In this document: one piece after another, positions 34,693-44,936 of the stretch
How positions within the stretch are numbered: the first letter of the stretch is position 1
How the letters are laid out: the number at the start of each line of letters is the position of its first letter
Assembly: GCF_000428945.1 (NCBI RefSeq)
Contig: NZ_AUAX01000024.1
Coordinates: forward strand, 1-64,000
Reading direction: 5' to 3'
From: Hamadaea tsunoensis DSM 44101
Lineage (GTDB): Bacteria; Actinomycetota; Actinomycetes; Mycobacteriales; Micromonosporaceae
DNA: 64,000 bases
Notes under the pieces: model-generated
What the model was told of the DNA's origin: nothing
The model's input: only the letters and a program-made list of their open reading frames with translations
Database searches by the model: none
Position numbers and translations under genes: made by a program

Positions 34693-37365
34693 CTAGTGGT
34701 CGGCGGCGTTCCAGTCCGTGCCGGCGCCGACCGAGACCTCCAGCGGCGTACGCAGTTCCCACGCGCCGGCCATCTCGCGGCGGACCAGCGCCTCGGCCCG
34801 CTCACGTTCGCCGGGCGCGACTTCGAGGACGAGTTCGTCGTGCACCTGGAGCAGCAGCCGGGACGACAGCTGCTCGGACCGCAGGGCGGCGTCGACGCGC
34901 AGCATCGCGATCTTGATGATGTCCGCGGCCGACCCCTGGATCGGGGCGTTGAGCGCCATCCGCTCGGCCATCTCGCGCCGCTGCCGGTTGTCGCTGGTCA
35001 GGTCGGGCAGGTAGCGGCGGCGGCCGAGGATCGTCTCGGTGTACCCGTCGCGCCGGGCCTGCTCGACGACGCGGTGCAGGTAGTCGCGGACGCCGCCGAA
35101 CCGGGCGAAGTACTCCTCCATCAGCCCGCTCGCCTCGGCGGTCGAGATGTTGAGCTGCTGCGACAGCCCGTACGCCGACAGCCCGTACGCGAGCCCGTAG
35201 GACATCGCCTTGATCTTGCGGCGGTGGTCGGGCGTGACGTCGTCGGTCTGGAACACCCGCGACGCGACCGTCGTGTGCAGGTCCTCGCCGGACATGAAGG
35301 CGTCGATGAGGCCCTCGTCGCCGGAGAGGGTCGCCATGATCCGCATCTCGATCTGCGAGTAGTCGGCGGTCAGCAGCGTCTCGTAGCCCTCGCCCACGAC
35401 GAACGCGCGCCGGATGCGCCGGCCCTCCTCTGTCCGGATCGGCACGTTCTGCAGGTTCGGGTCGGTGCTCGACAGCCGGCCGGTCGCGGCCACCGTCTGG
35501 AAGAACGTGGTGTGGATGCGGCCGTCGTCGCTGACCGACTTGAGCAGGCCGTCGACCGTGGACTTCAGCTTGGCGACGTCCCGGTGCCGCAGCAGGTGTT
35601 CGAGGACCGGGTGCGTGGTCTCGGCGTACAGCCACTGGAGGGAGTCTGCGTCGGTCGTGTAACCGGTCTTGATCTTCTTGGTCTTCGGCAGGTTCAGCTC
35701 GGTGAACAGGATCTCCTGCAGCTGCTTGGGCGAACCGAGGTTGAACTCGCGCCCGATCACCCCGTACGCCGACTGGGCCGCCGACTTCACCTCGCCCGCG
35801 AAGAACGCCTCCAGCTCGCTGAGGTACTCCGTGTCGGCCGCGATACCGGTCTTCTCCATCGCGGCGAGCACCCGGATCAGCGGCAGCTCGACCTCGTCGA
35901 GCAGGCGCGTCCCGCTGCCCTCGCCGCGGTCGAGCTCGGTTCCGAGCGCCTCGACGAGATCGAGGGTGGCCCGGGCGCGCAGCATGAGCGCCTCGGCCGC
36001 GCTGTCCACACCGGACGAGTCGCCGAAGTCGAGGGCGAGCTGCCCGTCGTCCGGCGTCTCGGTACGCAGTTCCCGGTGCAGGTACCGGACCGACAGGTCG
36101 GCCAGGTCGTAGGTGCGCTGATCCGGCCGGGCCAGGTACGCCGACAGCGCCGTGTCGGCGGCGACCCCGTCCAGCGACCAGCCCCGCGCCTCGAAGGCGA
36201 GCAGGGCGGGCTTGACGTCGTGCAGCACCTTGGGCCGGTCGGCGGCGGCGAGCCAGGCGGCGAACGCGTTGTCGTCGGCGGGGTCCAGCTCGGCCGGGTC
36301 GAACCAGGCGGCCGCCTCGCCGGTGGCCAGCGCGATCCCGGTCAGGCTGCCGGTGCCGCGGCCGAACGAGCCCGCGACGGCGACGCCGACCAGGCCGGTC
36401 GCCTTCTCGCCCAGCCAGGCGGTCAGCGCGCCGGGCTCGGTGAGCACGTCGCCGGTCAGCTCGAAGCCCTCCTGCGCCTCCGGCTCGGTGTTGTCGAGGT
36501 ACTGGTAGAGCCGCTCGCGCAGGACGCGGAACTCCAGGGTGTCGAAGACCCGGTGCACGGCCTCGCGGTCCCAGCCCGACCAGGCCGTCTCGGTCGCCGC
36601 GAAGGGCAGTTCGACGTCGTCGACGAGCAGGTTGATCTGGTAGTTGCGCATGACGCCGGCCAGGTGCTCGCGGAAGCTCTCGCCGGCCTTGCCCTTGATC
36701 TGGTCGGCGCTGTTGATCACGCCGTCGAGGCCGTCGTACTGCTCGATCCACTTCGCGGCGGTCTTCGGCCCCACCCCCGGTACGCCGGGCAGGTTGTCGC
36801 TCGACTCGCCGACCAGCGCGGCCAGGTCGCGGTACCGGCCGGGGCCGACGCCGTACTTCTCCTGGACGGCCGCCGGGGTCATCCGGGCCAGGTCGGAGAC
36901 GCCCTTGCGCGGGTAGAGCACGGTGACGTCGTCGGTGACGAGCTGGAACGCGTCGCGGTCGCCGGAGCAGATGAGGACCTTCATGCCCGCCTCGCGGCCC
37001 TGCCGGGCCATCGTGGCGATGATGTCGTCGGCCTCGAAGCCCTCGATCTGCACGTGCTTGACCTGCAGCGCGTCCAGCACCTCCTGGACCAGCCCGACCT
37101 GCCCCTTGAACCCTTCGGGCGACTCCGACCGGCCCGCCTTGTACTCCGCGTACTGATCGGTGCGGAAGGACTTGCGGGACACGTCGAAGGCCACCGCGAT
37201 GTGCGTCGGCTGCTCGTCCTTCAGCACGTTGATGAGCATCGACGTGAAGCCGTAGACGGCGTTGGTCGACTGCCCCGTCGACGTGGAGAAGTTCTCCACC
37301 GGCAGCGCGAAGAACGCCCGGTAGGCGAGCGAGTGGCCATCAAGCAGCAGCAGTCGGTCAGTCAC
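34693..37365 (-). CDS. polA: DNA polymerase I
   Basis: 890 aa, GTG start. The 5'-3' exonuclease domain spans 1 to about 300 (LLLDGHSLAYRAFFAL, the GVGPKTA helix-hairpin-helix). The central domain (about 310-500) has the 3'-5' exonuclease fold but lacks the DxE and other acidic metal ligands, so proofreading is probably absent, as in other actinobacterial PolA. The polymerase domain (about 520-890) has motif A DYSQIEMR, motif B RRKIKAMSYGLAYG and motif C QVHDE (about 840). It fills gaps in repair and replaces Okazaki primers. TAGGCT ends six bases before the GTG (leaderless pattern). Confidence 0.98.
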   Translation of the reverse strand: MTDRLLLLDGHSLAYRAFFALPVENFSTSTGQSTNAVYGFTSMLINVLKDEQPTHIAVAFDVSRKSFRTDQYAEYKAGRSESPEGFKGQVGLVQEVLDALQVKHVQIEGFEADDIIATMARQGREAGMKVLICSGDRDAFQLVTDDVTVLYPRKGVSDLARMTPAAVQEKYGVGPGRYRDLAALVGESSDNLPGVPGVGPKTAAKWIEQYDGLDGVINSADQIKGKAGESFREHLAGVMRNYQINLLVDDVELPFAATETAWSGWDREAVHRVFDTLEFRVLRERLYQYLDNTEPEAQEGFELTGDVLTEPGALTAWLGEKATGLVGVAVAGSFGRGTGSLTGIALATGEAAAWFDPAELDPADDNAFAAWLAAADRPKVLHDVKPALLAFEARGWSLDGVAADTALSAYLARPDQRTYDLADLSVRYLHRELRTETPDDGQLALDFGDSSGVDSAAEALMLRARATLDLVEALGTELDRGEGSGTRLLDEVELPLIRVLAAMEKTGIAADTEYLSELEAFFAGEVKSAAQSAYGVIGREFNLGSPKQLQEILFTELNLPKTKKIKTGYTTDADSLQWLYAETTHPVLEHLLRHRDVAKLKSTVDGLLKSVSDDGRIHTTFFQTVAATGRLSSTDPNLQNVPIRTEEGRRIRRAFVVGEGYETLLTADYSQIEMRIMATLSGDEGLIDAFMSGEDLHTTVASRVFQTDDVTPDHRRKIKAMSYGLAYGLSAYGLSQQLNISTAEASGLMEEYFARFGGVRDYLHRVVEQARRDGYTETILGRRRYLPDLTSDNRQRREMAERMALNAPIQGSAADIIKIAMLRVDAALRSEQLSSRLLLQVHDELVLEVAPGERERAEALVRREMAGAWELRTPLEVSVGAGTDWNAADH

Positions 37366-37436
37366 CCGGGAAGCCTATGCCAAGCCCCCGACACTTCCGC
37401 GCCGCCACTTCCGCGCCGCCGCGGTAGGGTCCGCGC

Positions 37437-38168
37437 GTGGATCAACTCACCGAGTTCACGGCGGAGATCGCCCGGGAAATCGACCGCGTCTTCATCGGCG
37501 CCATGCAGGCCGCCCGCGCCCACGGCGGCCTCGAACTCGGCCGCAGCTACGGCGGTCCGGAAGCTGTCGGCGTCCTCATCGACCTCCGCACCAGGCTGGG
37601 CGAAGAGGGCGGCAAGGTCACCAACGAGCAGTTCGTCCCGTTTCGTCGCTACTGGGATCCGGCCCAGACCCACCAGGCTCTCCTCCGCCAGGCCGAGCTA
37701 GGCATGATCACCTACGAGGACGGCACCATCGAGGCCACCGGCAGAGGCCGCGAGCTGATCACCGCCGTCTACACCCTCCATGCCCGGATCACCCGCTCCT
37801 GGCCCGAGCACCTCGCCCCCTGGGCACATCGCGTCCTTCAGGCGGCTCGGATCTCACCGCCCGAGACCGCCGACGGGCACGCCCTCGCCGCCGTCGCTCC
37901 CCCTTTCGAACCTCCGGGTACGCCTACCGGTGTGCTCCTGTTGAACAGACTGAGCTGCCTGCGCTACGCGAGGGCGGATGCGCACGCGTCGGCGTGGCAG
38001 TCCGCCGGCGCCACGGCCGCCGAGATGTCCTCGGAATCGGTCGACCACGCGACGCGTACACGGATCGAGGAGAGAACGAACGAGACGGCGGCCGGGCCTT
38101 GGACGGCGCTCTCGGACGCGGAGCGTGACGAGTTCTTGAAAGGCTTACAGGACCTTCGCCAGGAATGA
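37437..38168 (+). CDS. Hypothetical protein with winged-helix-like segment
   Basis: 243 aa, GTG start; TAGGGT lies six bases upstream, again the leaderless pattern. I do not recognise a family. Residues about 60-110 ([48 protein letters not shown], described here only in part as helix, turn and wing) look like a MarR/PadR-type winged helix. The rest is helical and charged. It is divergent from polA with 71 bases between starts, and its stop overlaps the convergent ATPase gene by 24 bases. A regulator of polA or of its own expression would be only a guess. Confidence 0.55.
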   Translation: MDQLTEFTAEIAREIDRVFIGAMQAARAHGGLELGRSYGGPEAVGVLIDLRTRLGEEGGKVTNEQFVPFRRYWDPAQTHQALLRQAELGMITYEDGTIEATGRGRELITAVYTLHARITRSWPEHLAPWAHRVLQAARISPPETADGHALAAVAPPFEPPGTPTGVLLLNRLSCLRYARADAHASAWQSAGATAAEMSSESVDHATRTRIEERTNETAAGPWTALSDAERDEFLKGLQDLRQE

Positions 38169-38924
38169 CTTCGTGCGTTCGTGCTTCGGGTTCGCGATGA
38201 CCTCTCGGGGATTCCCGGACTCGACGACCACGCCGCCGTCCATGAAGACCAGGAGATCGCCCACCTCGCGCGCGAAGCCGATCTCGTGGGTGACGACGAC
38301 CATGGTCATGCCCTCGCGGGCCAGGTCCTTCATGGCGTCCAGGACCTCGCCCACCAACTCGGGGTCCAGGGCGCTGGTGGGTTCGTCGAAGAGCATGAGC
38401 TTCGGGCGCATAGCCAGCGCCCGGGCGATGGCGACCCGCTGCTGCTGGCCGCCGGACAGCTGGTTGGGATAGCTGGTCGCCTTGTCCGCCAGGCCGACCC
38501 GGGCGAGCAGGGCGCCGGCCCGTTCGCGGACGTCGGCCTTGCTCTCGCCCTTGACGCGCAGGGGCGCCTCCATGACGTTCTGGAGCGCGGTCATGTGCGG
38601 GAACAGGTTGAACCGCTGGAAGACCATGCCGATGTCGCGGCGCTGCTCGGCGATCACCTTGTCGTGCAGTTCGTAGAGCTTGTCGCCCTTGCGGCGGTAA
38701 CCGACGAGCCGCCCGTCGATCCAGATCTCCCCCGCGTCGATCTTCTCCAGGTGGTTGAGGCAGCGCAGGAAGGTCGACTTGCCGGACCCGGACGGGCCGA
38801 GGACGACGCAGACCTGCCCGCGCTCGACCACCATGTCGATGCCGCGCAGCACTTCCAGCCGGCCGAAGGACTTGTGCACCCCGACGGTACGCACCATCGG
38901 CCCGGTCGGGTCCACGTCGGTCAT
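38145..38924 (-). CDS. Polar amino acid ABC transporter, ATP-binding protein (GlnQ type)
   Basis: 259 aa. Walker [10 protein letters not shown], the Q-loop [12 protein letters not shown] (typical of polar amino acid importers), the signature LSGGQQQR, Walker [13 protein letters not shown] and the H-loop VTHE are all present. It energises the importer formed with the permease and binding protein upstream. Its ATG overlaps the permease stop (ATGA), so translation is coupled. Last gene of a three-gene minus-strand operon. Confidence 0.93.
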   Translation of the reverse strand: MTDVDPTGPMVRTVGVHKSFGRLEVLRGIDMVVERGQVCVVLGPSGSGKSTFLRCLNHLEKIDAGEIWIDGRLVGYRRKGDKLYELHDKVIAEQRRDIGMVFQRFNLFPHMTALQNVMEAPLRVKGESKADVRERAGALLARVGLADKATSYPNQLSGGQQQRVAIARALAMRPKLMLFDEPTSALDPELVGEVLDAMKDLAREGMTMVVVTHEIGFAREVGDLLVFMDGGVVVESGNPREVIANPKHERTKSFLAKVL

Positions 38925-39853
38925 ACCGCACCGCCCTGCTCGCCCGCGATGCCGGACAGCCGGATGCGGGCCTGTTCGGTGCGGTGGCCGCGGGCGAAGT
39001 GCCGTTCGAGGTAGTACTGGCCGACCAGCAGGACGCTGACGATGGCGAGGTACCAGAGGCAGGCGGCGACGTACATCGGGAACGGCAGGAAGAACCGCGA
39101 GCCGATGGCCGAGAGCTGGTAGAACAGCTCGGTCGTGACCGGTACGTAGATCAGCAGCGAGGTGTCCTTGAGCATCGCGATGGTCTCGTTGCCGGTCGGC
39201 GGGATGATCACACGCATGGCCTGCGGCAGCACGACGCGGCGCAGGGCCTGGCCGCGGCTCATGCCCAGGGCGGTCGCCGCCTCCTCCTGGCCGGGGTCGA
39301 CCGACTGCATGCCGGCGCGCACGATCTCGGCCATGTACGCGGCCTCGGACAGCGCGAGGCTGATCGTGCCGGCGATGAATCCGGTGAGCAGCGACCGGGT
39401 CTCCACGGTGAACAGTCGCATGTGGAGGTCGGTGACCCCGAAGATCTTGCCGATGTAGGTGTCGAACGGGACGCCCAGCGACAGGTTCGGCCACAGGATG
39501 TTCAGGTTGCCGAAGACCGCGAGCAGGACGATGCGCGGCACCGCCCGGAAGAACCAGGTGTACGCCCACGACACCCCGCGCAGCACCGGATTCGGCGACA
39601 GCCGGGCGATCGCCACGAGGACGCCCAGGCCGATCCCGAAGATCATGGCGAGCACCGTGACGAGGATCGTGCCCTGCAGGCCGCGCAGGACGGCCGGGGT
39701 GAACATGTGGCGGAACATGAACCGCCAGTGGAAGTTCTCGTTCGTCACCAGCATGTGGACGAACATCGCGGTCAGGACCGCGAGGAAGCCGACCGCCACC
39801 CACCGCCACGGGTGGCGGACGGGAACGGCGCGGATGGGTTCGGGCTGGCTCAC
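38921..39853 (-). CDS. Polar amino acid ABC transporter permease (HisM/GlnP type)
   Basis: 310 aa from a GTG that overlaps the binding-protein stop. About six transmembrane helices. The EAA loop [30 protein letters not shown] contacts the ATPase. Helices before the loop read [31 protein letters not shown] longer N-terminus than GlnP (about 60 residues with an extra helix) is common in actinobacteria. It probably forms a homodimer since only one permease gene is present. Confidence 0.92.
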   Translation of the reverse strand: MSQPEPIRAVPVRHPWRWVAVGFLAVLTAMFVHMLVTNENFHWRFMFRHMFTPAVLRGLQGTILVTVLAMIFGIGLGVLVAIARLSPNPVLRGVSWAYTWFFRAVPRIVLLAVFGNLNILWPNLSLGVPFDTYIGKIFGVTDLHMRLFTVETRSLLTGFIAGTISLALSEAAYMAEIVRAGMQSVDPGQEEAATALGMSRGQALRRVVLPQAMRVIIPPTGNETIAMLKDTSLLIYVPVTTELFYQLSAIGSRFFLPFPMYVAACLWYLAIVSVLLVGQYYLERHFARGHRTEQARIRLSGIAGEQGGAV

Positions 39854-40770
39854 GCCGGGTTGATCTCCGAGGTCTTGATCGCGCCGTCGCCCACGTTCCA
39901 GGCGTCGAGGATCTTCTTGTACGAGCCGTCGTCGATCAGGGCCTGCGTGGCCTTCTGGATCGCCTGGGCGAACTGCATGTCCGACTTCTTGACCACGTAG
40001 CCGTACGGGGCGGAGTCGTAGATGTCGCCGAGCTTCTCGAGCTGCCCGTTCGACTGCTGGACCGCGTACGCGATCACGGGCGAGTCGGCCAGCATCGCGT
40101 CGTCCTTGCCGGACACGACGGCGTTGGCGGCCGCGTCCTGCCCCGGGTAGGGGTCGATGGTGACCGCCGGCTTGCCGGCCGACGTGCAGGCGGTCGAGCG
40201 TACGGTGATGTCGTCGACCTGCACCGTGTCCTTCTGGACGGCGATCCGCTTGCCGCACGGCTCGTCGATCGACACCCCGGCCGGGTTGCCCTTCTTCGTC
40301 GCCCACTGCGTACCGGCGTTGAAGTAGCTGACCATGTTGGCCTGCTGGATGCGGTCCTTGTTGATCGTGAACGCGCTGACGCCGGCCTCGTACTTGCCCG
40401 TCCCGACGCCCGGGATGATGTCGCCGAACGTGCTCTGCTGGAACTCGACGGTGAGCCCGAGCTTGGCCGCGACCGCCTTGAACAGGTCGGGGTCGAAGCC
40501 GATGACCGTCTTGCCGTCCTCGGCCAGGAACTCGGCCGGCGGGTAGGTCGCCTCGACGCCGGCCGTGATCTTGCCGTCCGCCTTGATCGCGTCGGGCACC
40601 ATCGCCGCCAGGGCGGCATCCGCGGTCACCGTGGGCAGCGGCTGCGTCGTGGGCGTCGTGCCGGTGCCGTCGTCACTCCCGCAGGCGGAGAGCGCGACGC
40701 CGGCGGCGATCACGACCGTGGCGTACCGGACAGCGGCATATCGGGCAGTGGCAAAATGGACAAATCGCAC
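39850..40770 (-). CDS. Polar amino acid ABC transporter substrate-binding lipoprotein
   Basis: 306 aa. Residues 1-29 are a signal peptide with lipobox LSAC. The mature part is a family 3 solute-binding protein: [51 protein letters not shown], then [23 protein letters not shown] and YGYVVKKSD. The region that normally carries the ligand Arg and Asp is present but the amino acid cannot be read from it. First gene of the operon. No terminator is seen between it and the liv terminator upstream. Confidence 0.92.
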   Translation of the reverse strand: MRFVHFATARYAAVRYATVVIAAGVALSACGSDDGTGTTPTTQPLPTVTADAALAAMVPDAIKADGKITAGVEATYPPAEFLAEDGKTVIGFDPDLFKAVAAKLGLTVEFQQSTFGDIIPGVGTGKYEAGVSAFTINKDRIQQANMVSYFNAGTQWATKKGNPAGVSIDEPCGKRIAVQKDTVQVDDITVRSTACTSAGKPAVTIDPYPGQDAAANAVVSGKDDAMLADSPVIAYAVQQSNGQLEKLGDIYDSAPYGYVVKKSDMQFAQAIQKATQALIDDGSYKKILDAWNVGDGAIKTSEINPA

Positions 40771-40847
40771 CTACGCAGGGTAACGCGCCGGTCATCGTCC
40801 GCGGGCCGGTTCGCGTACGGCGCGTCCTGACGAGCTCGTCCTGCATG

Positions 40848-40881
40848 GAGCGAGCCGGGGCCCGTGGACCCCGGCTCGCTC
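40848..40881 (-). terminator. Terminator of the liv operon
   Basis: A perfect 13-pair hairpin, GAGCGAGCCGGGG and CCCCGGCTCGCTC with an 8-base loop, 12 bases past the livF stop. It separates the liv operon from the polar amino acid operon transcribed in the same direction. Confidence 0.88.
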
Positions 40882-40893
40882 GTGGACGGTGCC

Positions 40894-41622
40894 TCAGCCG
40901 CCGAGGTACGCCTTGGCGATCTCGGGGTCGTTGCGCAGCTCCCGGGCGTTGCCGGAGAGCTTGATGGTGCCCGACTCCAGCACGTACGCCCGGTCGGCGA
41001 CGCTCAGCGCCGCCCGCGCGTTCTGCTCGACGAGCAGGACGGTCGTGCCCTGCTCGCGGATCCGCCGGATGGTCGCGAAGATGACGTCGACCAGCACCGG
41101 CGCGAGGCCCATCGAGGGCTCGTCCAGCAGCAGCAGCCGGGGCCGGGCCATGAGCGCCCGGGCGACCGCCAGCATCTGCTGCTCGCCGCCCGACAGCGTG
41201 CCGGCCTTCTGCGAGATGCGCTCGCGCAGCCGCGGGAACAGCTCCAGCATGCGCTCCTGGTCCTGGGCGATCCCGGCCTTGTCGTTGCGCAGGAACGCGC
41301 CCAGGTCGAGGTTCTCCGCCACGGTCATCCGCGGGAAGATCCGCCGGCCCTCGGGCGACTGGGCCAGACCGCGCTTGACCACGTCGTGCGCGGGCAGGCT
41401 GTCGATCCGCTGGCCGAGGAACGTCACCGCACCGCTGCGCGGCCGGATGAGCCCCGACACCGTACGCAGGGTCGTCGACTTGCCGGCGCCGTTGGAGCCG
41501 ATGAGCGTGATGATCTCGCCCTCGTTGACGGTGAGGTTGAGCCCCTTCACCGCGGCGATGTTGCCGTAGTACACCGACAGGCCGGAGATCTCCAGCATCG
41601 GACCGGCGGGAGTGGTGGTCAT
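40894..41622 (-). CDS. livF: Branched-chain amino acid ABC transporter ATPase LivF
   Basis: 242 aa. Walker A GSNGAGKST, signature LSGGEQQM, Walker B LLLLDEPSMGLAP and H-loop LVEQNA are the LivF-type pattern. Its ATG overlaps the livG stop by four bases. Works with LivG as the ATPase pair of the importer. Last gene of livKHMGF. Confidence 0.96.
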   Translation of the reverse strand: MTTTPAGPMLEISGLSVYYGNIAAVKGLNLTVNEGEIITLIGSNGAGKSTTLRTVSGLIRPRSGAVTFLGQRIDSLPAHDVVKRGLAQSPEGRRIFPRMTVAENLDLGAFLRNDKAGIAQDQERMLELFPRLRERISQKAGTLSGGEQQMLAVARALMARPRLLLLDEPSMGLAPVLVDVIFATIRRIREQGTTVLLVEQNARAALSVADRAYVLESGTIKLSGNARELRNDPEIAKAYLGG

Positions 41623-42470
41623 TCGCCCTCCTCGTCGGCGATCGTGATGTGGTTGTCCCCGGCCGAACTGCCCAGGTACGCCTCGACGACCCGGGGGTTC
41701 GTGCGGACCTCCTCGGCGGTGCCCTCGGCGATCTTCTCGCCCCGGTCGAGCACGGTGATCCGCTCCGACACCCGCATGACGACGCTCATGTCGTGCTCGA
41801 TGAGCAGCACCGACACCTTCCGCTCGTCGCGTACGCGGTGGACGAACTCGACGAACGCCGCCGACTCGCGCGGGTTCATGCCGGCCGTCGGCTCGTCGAG
41901 CAGCACCACGCGCGGCTTCAACGCCAGCGCCCGGGCCACCTCCAGCCGCCGCTGGTCGCCGTAGGACAGGTTGCGGGCGTACTCGTAGGCGGTCTTGCCG
42001 ATGCCCACGAAGTCCAGCAGTTCGAGCGCGACCTCGTGCGCCTCGCGCTCCTCCCGGCGCTGCCAGGGCAGGCCGAGCACGGTGCCGAAGACGCCCGACT
42101 TCAGGTGGGAGTGCATCGCCACCTTCACGTTCTCCTCGGCCGTCATCAGGTTGAACAGCCGGATGTTCTGGAACGTGCGGGCGAGCCCGAGGGAGGCGAT
42201 CCGGTTGGGCGACATCCCGGTGACGTCCAGGCCGTTGAGGACGACCCGGCCGCCCCGGTCCGGCTGGTAGAGACCGGTCAGGGCGTTGAAGAAGGTGGTC
42301 TTGCCGGCGCCGTTCGGCCCGATGAGGCTGACGATGCTCTGGTCCGGCACGGTGAACGAGACGTCGTTGACGGCCACGAGGCCGCCGAACGTCACGGTGA
42401 TGTTCTCCGCCGACAGCGCGGCCGGGGCCGGGGCCTCGGCTTCCGGGACGGCGGTCTGGGTTTCGGTCAC
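41619..42470 (-). CDS. livG: Branched-chain amino acid ABC transporter ATPase LivG
   Basis: 283 aa from a GTG overlapping the livM stop. Walker A GPNGAGKTT, the LivG-type segment GLARTFQNIRLF, signature LSYGDQRRLE, Walker B VVLLDEPTAGMNP and H-loop LIEHD. The first 20 residues are a Pro/Ala/Glu tail not seen in enteric LivG. ATP hydrolysis drives uptake of leucine, isoleucine or valine. Confidence 0.96.
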   Translation of the reverse strand: MTETQTAVPEAEAPAPAALSAENITVTFGGLVAVNDVSFTVPDQSIVSLIGPNGAGKTTFFNALTGLYQPDRGGRVVLNGLDVTGMSPNRIASLGLARTFQNIRLFNLMTAEENVKVAMHSHLKSGVFGTVLGLPWQRREEREAHEVALELLDFVGIGKTAYEYARNLSYGDQRRLEVARALALKPRVVLLDEPTAGMNPRESAAFVEFVHRVRDERKVSVLLIEHDMSVVMRVSERITVLDRGEKIAEGTAEEVRTNPRVVEAYLGSSAGDNHITIADEEGE

Positions 42471-43741
42471 TTGACGGCTCCCGCCTGGTCCACGAGCTCC
42501 TCGTCGGGCTCCTCCGCCTGCGTGTCGCCGGCCGCGCCCTCGTGCAGGACCAGCCGTGTACGCCGTTCGGGCAGCAGGCCCTCGCGGCGGAACAACATCA
42601 TGATCACCAGCGTGCCGCCGAAGATCAGGAAGCTGTACGACGGGAAATCGATGTTCGTACCGAACGTGCCGTTGACCGTGTCGCCGATCTCCGGCAGGCC
42701 GGTCGAGTTGAACCACGCGATGAGCAGGGCGCCGACGAGCACTCCCCACACGTTGCCCATGCCGCCGAGCACGACCATGGCCAGCAGCGTGATCGACACC
42801 GAGAAGGTGAACGGGTCGGGCAGCATCCGGTTGAGCTGCAGCGCGTACGCGACGCCGCAGATGCCGCCCGCGACGGCACCGACCGCGTACGCGGCCAGCT
42901 TGGCCCGCATCAGCGGTACGCCCATCGCGCTGGCCGCCAGCTCGTCCTCGCGGATGGCCAGCCAGGCGCGGCCGAGCCGGCCCTGCCGGATGCGCAGCGA
43001 GATGAAGATGATCAGCGCCGTGAGCAGCGTGAACATAATGAAGCGGCCGGAGTGGTCGAAGGCTAGCAGGTCACCCCAGCCCACGTCGGTGTGCTGGGCG
43101 ACCCCCGCCACGACCGTGGTGCGGGCGGTCACGCCCTCGACCGCATCGATCGGGCCGATGCTCTGCGTGCCGTTGGAGATGTTGTGGCCGAAGAAATCGT
43201 CGCCGTTCTTGAAGATCTGCGGAATGATCTCACCGAAGCCGAGCGTCACCAGGGCGAGATAGTCGCTGCGCAACCGCAGCGTCGGCGCGCCGATGATGAC
43301 GCCGAACAAGGCGCAGAACGCGGCCGCCCCGATCAGCACCAGCAGGATGTTCAGGTGCAGGCCCGTCTTCGTGCCGGGCGCGGCGTTGCCCAGGATGTTG
43401 ATCGCGCTGACCGGGACGAAGTACGACATCAGCCAGGCGGCCGCGTACCCGCCCAGGGCCCAGAAGGCCACGTAGCCGAGGTCGAGCAGGCCGGCGTAGC
43501 CGACGACGATGTTCAGCCCGAGCGCGCTCATCGCCCAGATCAGGGCGGTGTTGATGGTCCCGAGGGGCATCCAGTGCTGGACGACCGTCCGGATGTCCGG
43601 CGTGAGGTACGGCAGGATGAAGCTGTAGAAGATGAAGATCACCACGGCGGCGATGGCGAACCCGATCGGCCACGATCGCTTGGTCCGGTCGACGTTCTGC
43701 GGCCGCTGGGGCACGGGTACGGCGAAATTCGGCTGGGCCAT
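42467..43741 (-). CDS. livM: Branched-chain amino acid ABC transporter permease LivM
   Basis: 424 aa from ATG 43741, seven bases after an AGAAGG site; a GTG two codons upstream overlaps the livH stop and is an alternative. About ten transmembrane helices with the LivM pattern (LNIVVGYAGLLDLGYVAFWALGGY, LRLRSDYLALVTLGFGEI, RAWLAIREDELAASAMG). The C-terminal 40 residues are a charged cytoplasmic tail. Pairs with LivH to form the channel. Confidence 0.95.
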   Translation of the reverse strand: MAQPNFAVPVPQRPQNVDRTKRSWPIGFAIAAVVIFIFYSFILPYLTPDIRTVVQHWMPLGTINTALIWAMSALGLNIVVGYAGLLDLGYVAFWALGGYAAAWLMSYFVPVSAINILGNAAPGTKTGLHLNILLVLIGAAAFCALFGVIIGAPTLRLRSDYLALVTLGFGEIIPQIFKNGDDFFGHNISNGTQSIGPIDAVEGVTARTTVVAGVAQHTDVGWGDLLAFDHSGRFIMFTLLTALIIFISLRIRQGRLGRAWLAIREDELAASAMGVPLMRAKLAAYAVGAVAGGICGVAYALQLNRMLPDPFTFSVSITLLAMVVLGGMGNVWGVLVGALLIAWFNSTGLPEIGDTVNGTFGTNIDFPSYSFLIFGGTLVIMMLFRREGLLPERRTRLVLHEGAAGDTQAEEPDEELVDQAGAVK

Positions 43742-43743
43742 GG

Positions 43744-44796
<1,053 letters not shown>

Positions 44797-44856
44797 GGTG
44801 CTCCTTGGGAGGGCCGGTGTGGGCCGCCGGATCGGCGGCCGGCCTGGGTGGTGAAA

Positions 44857-44887
44857 GAGCCGGCGCGGCGGTCAGCCGCGCCGGCTC
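44857..44887 (-). terminator. Intercistronic hairpin between livK and livH
   Basis: A perfect 13-pair stem GAGCCGGCGCGGC / GCCGCGCCGGCTC with a 5-base loop, 49 bases after the livK stop. It lies inside the operon, so it may act as a partial terminator or as a 3' block against RNA decay, giving more binding protein than permease. Confidence 0.75.
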
Positions 44888-44936
44888 TCTTCTGTTTCCG
44901 ACCGGGTCGATTACCCGGGATCTTCCGATCCGAGGA

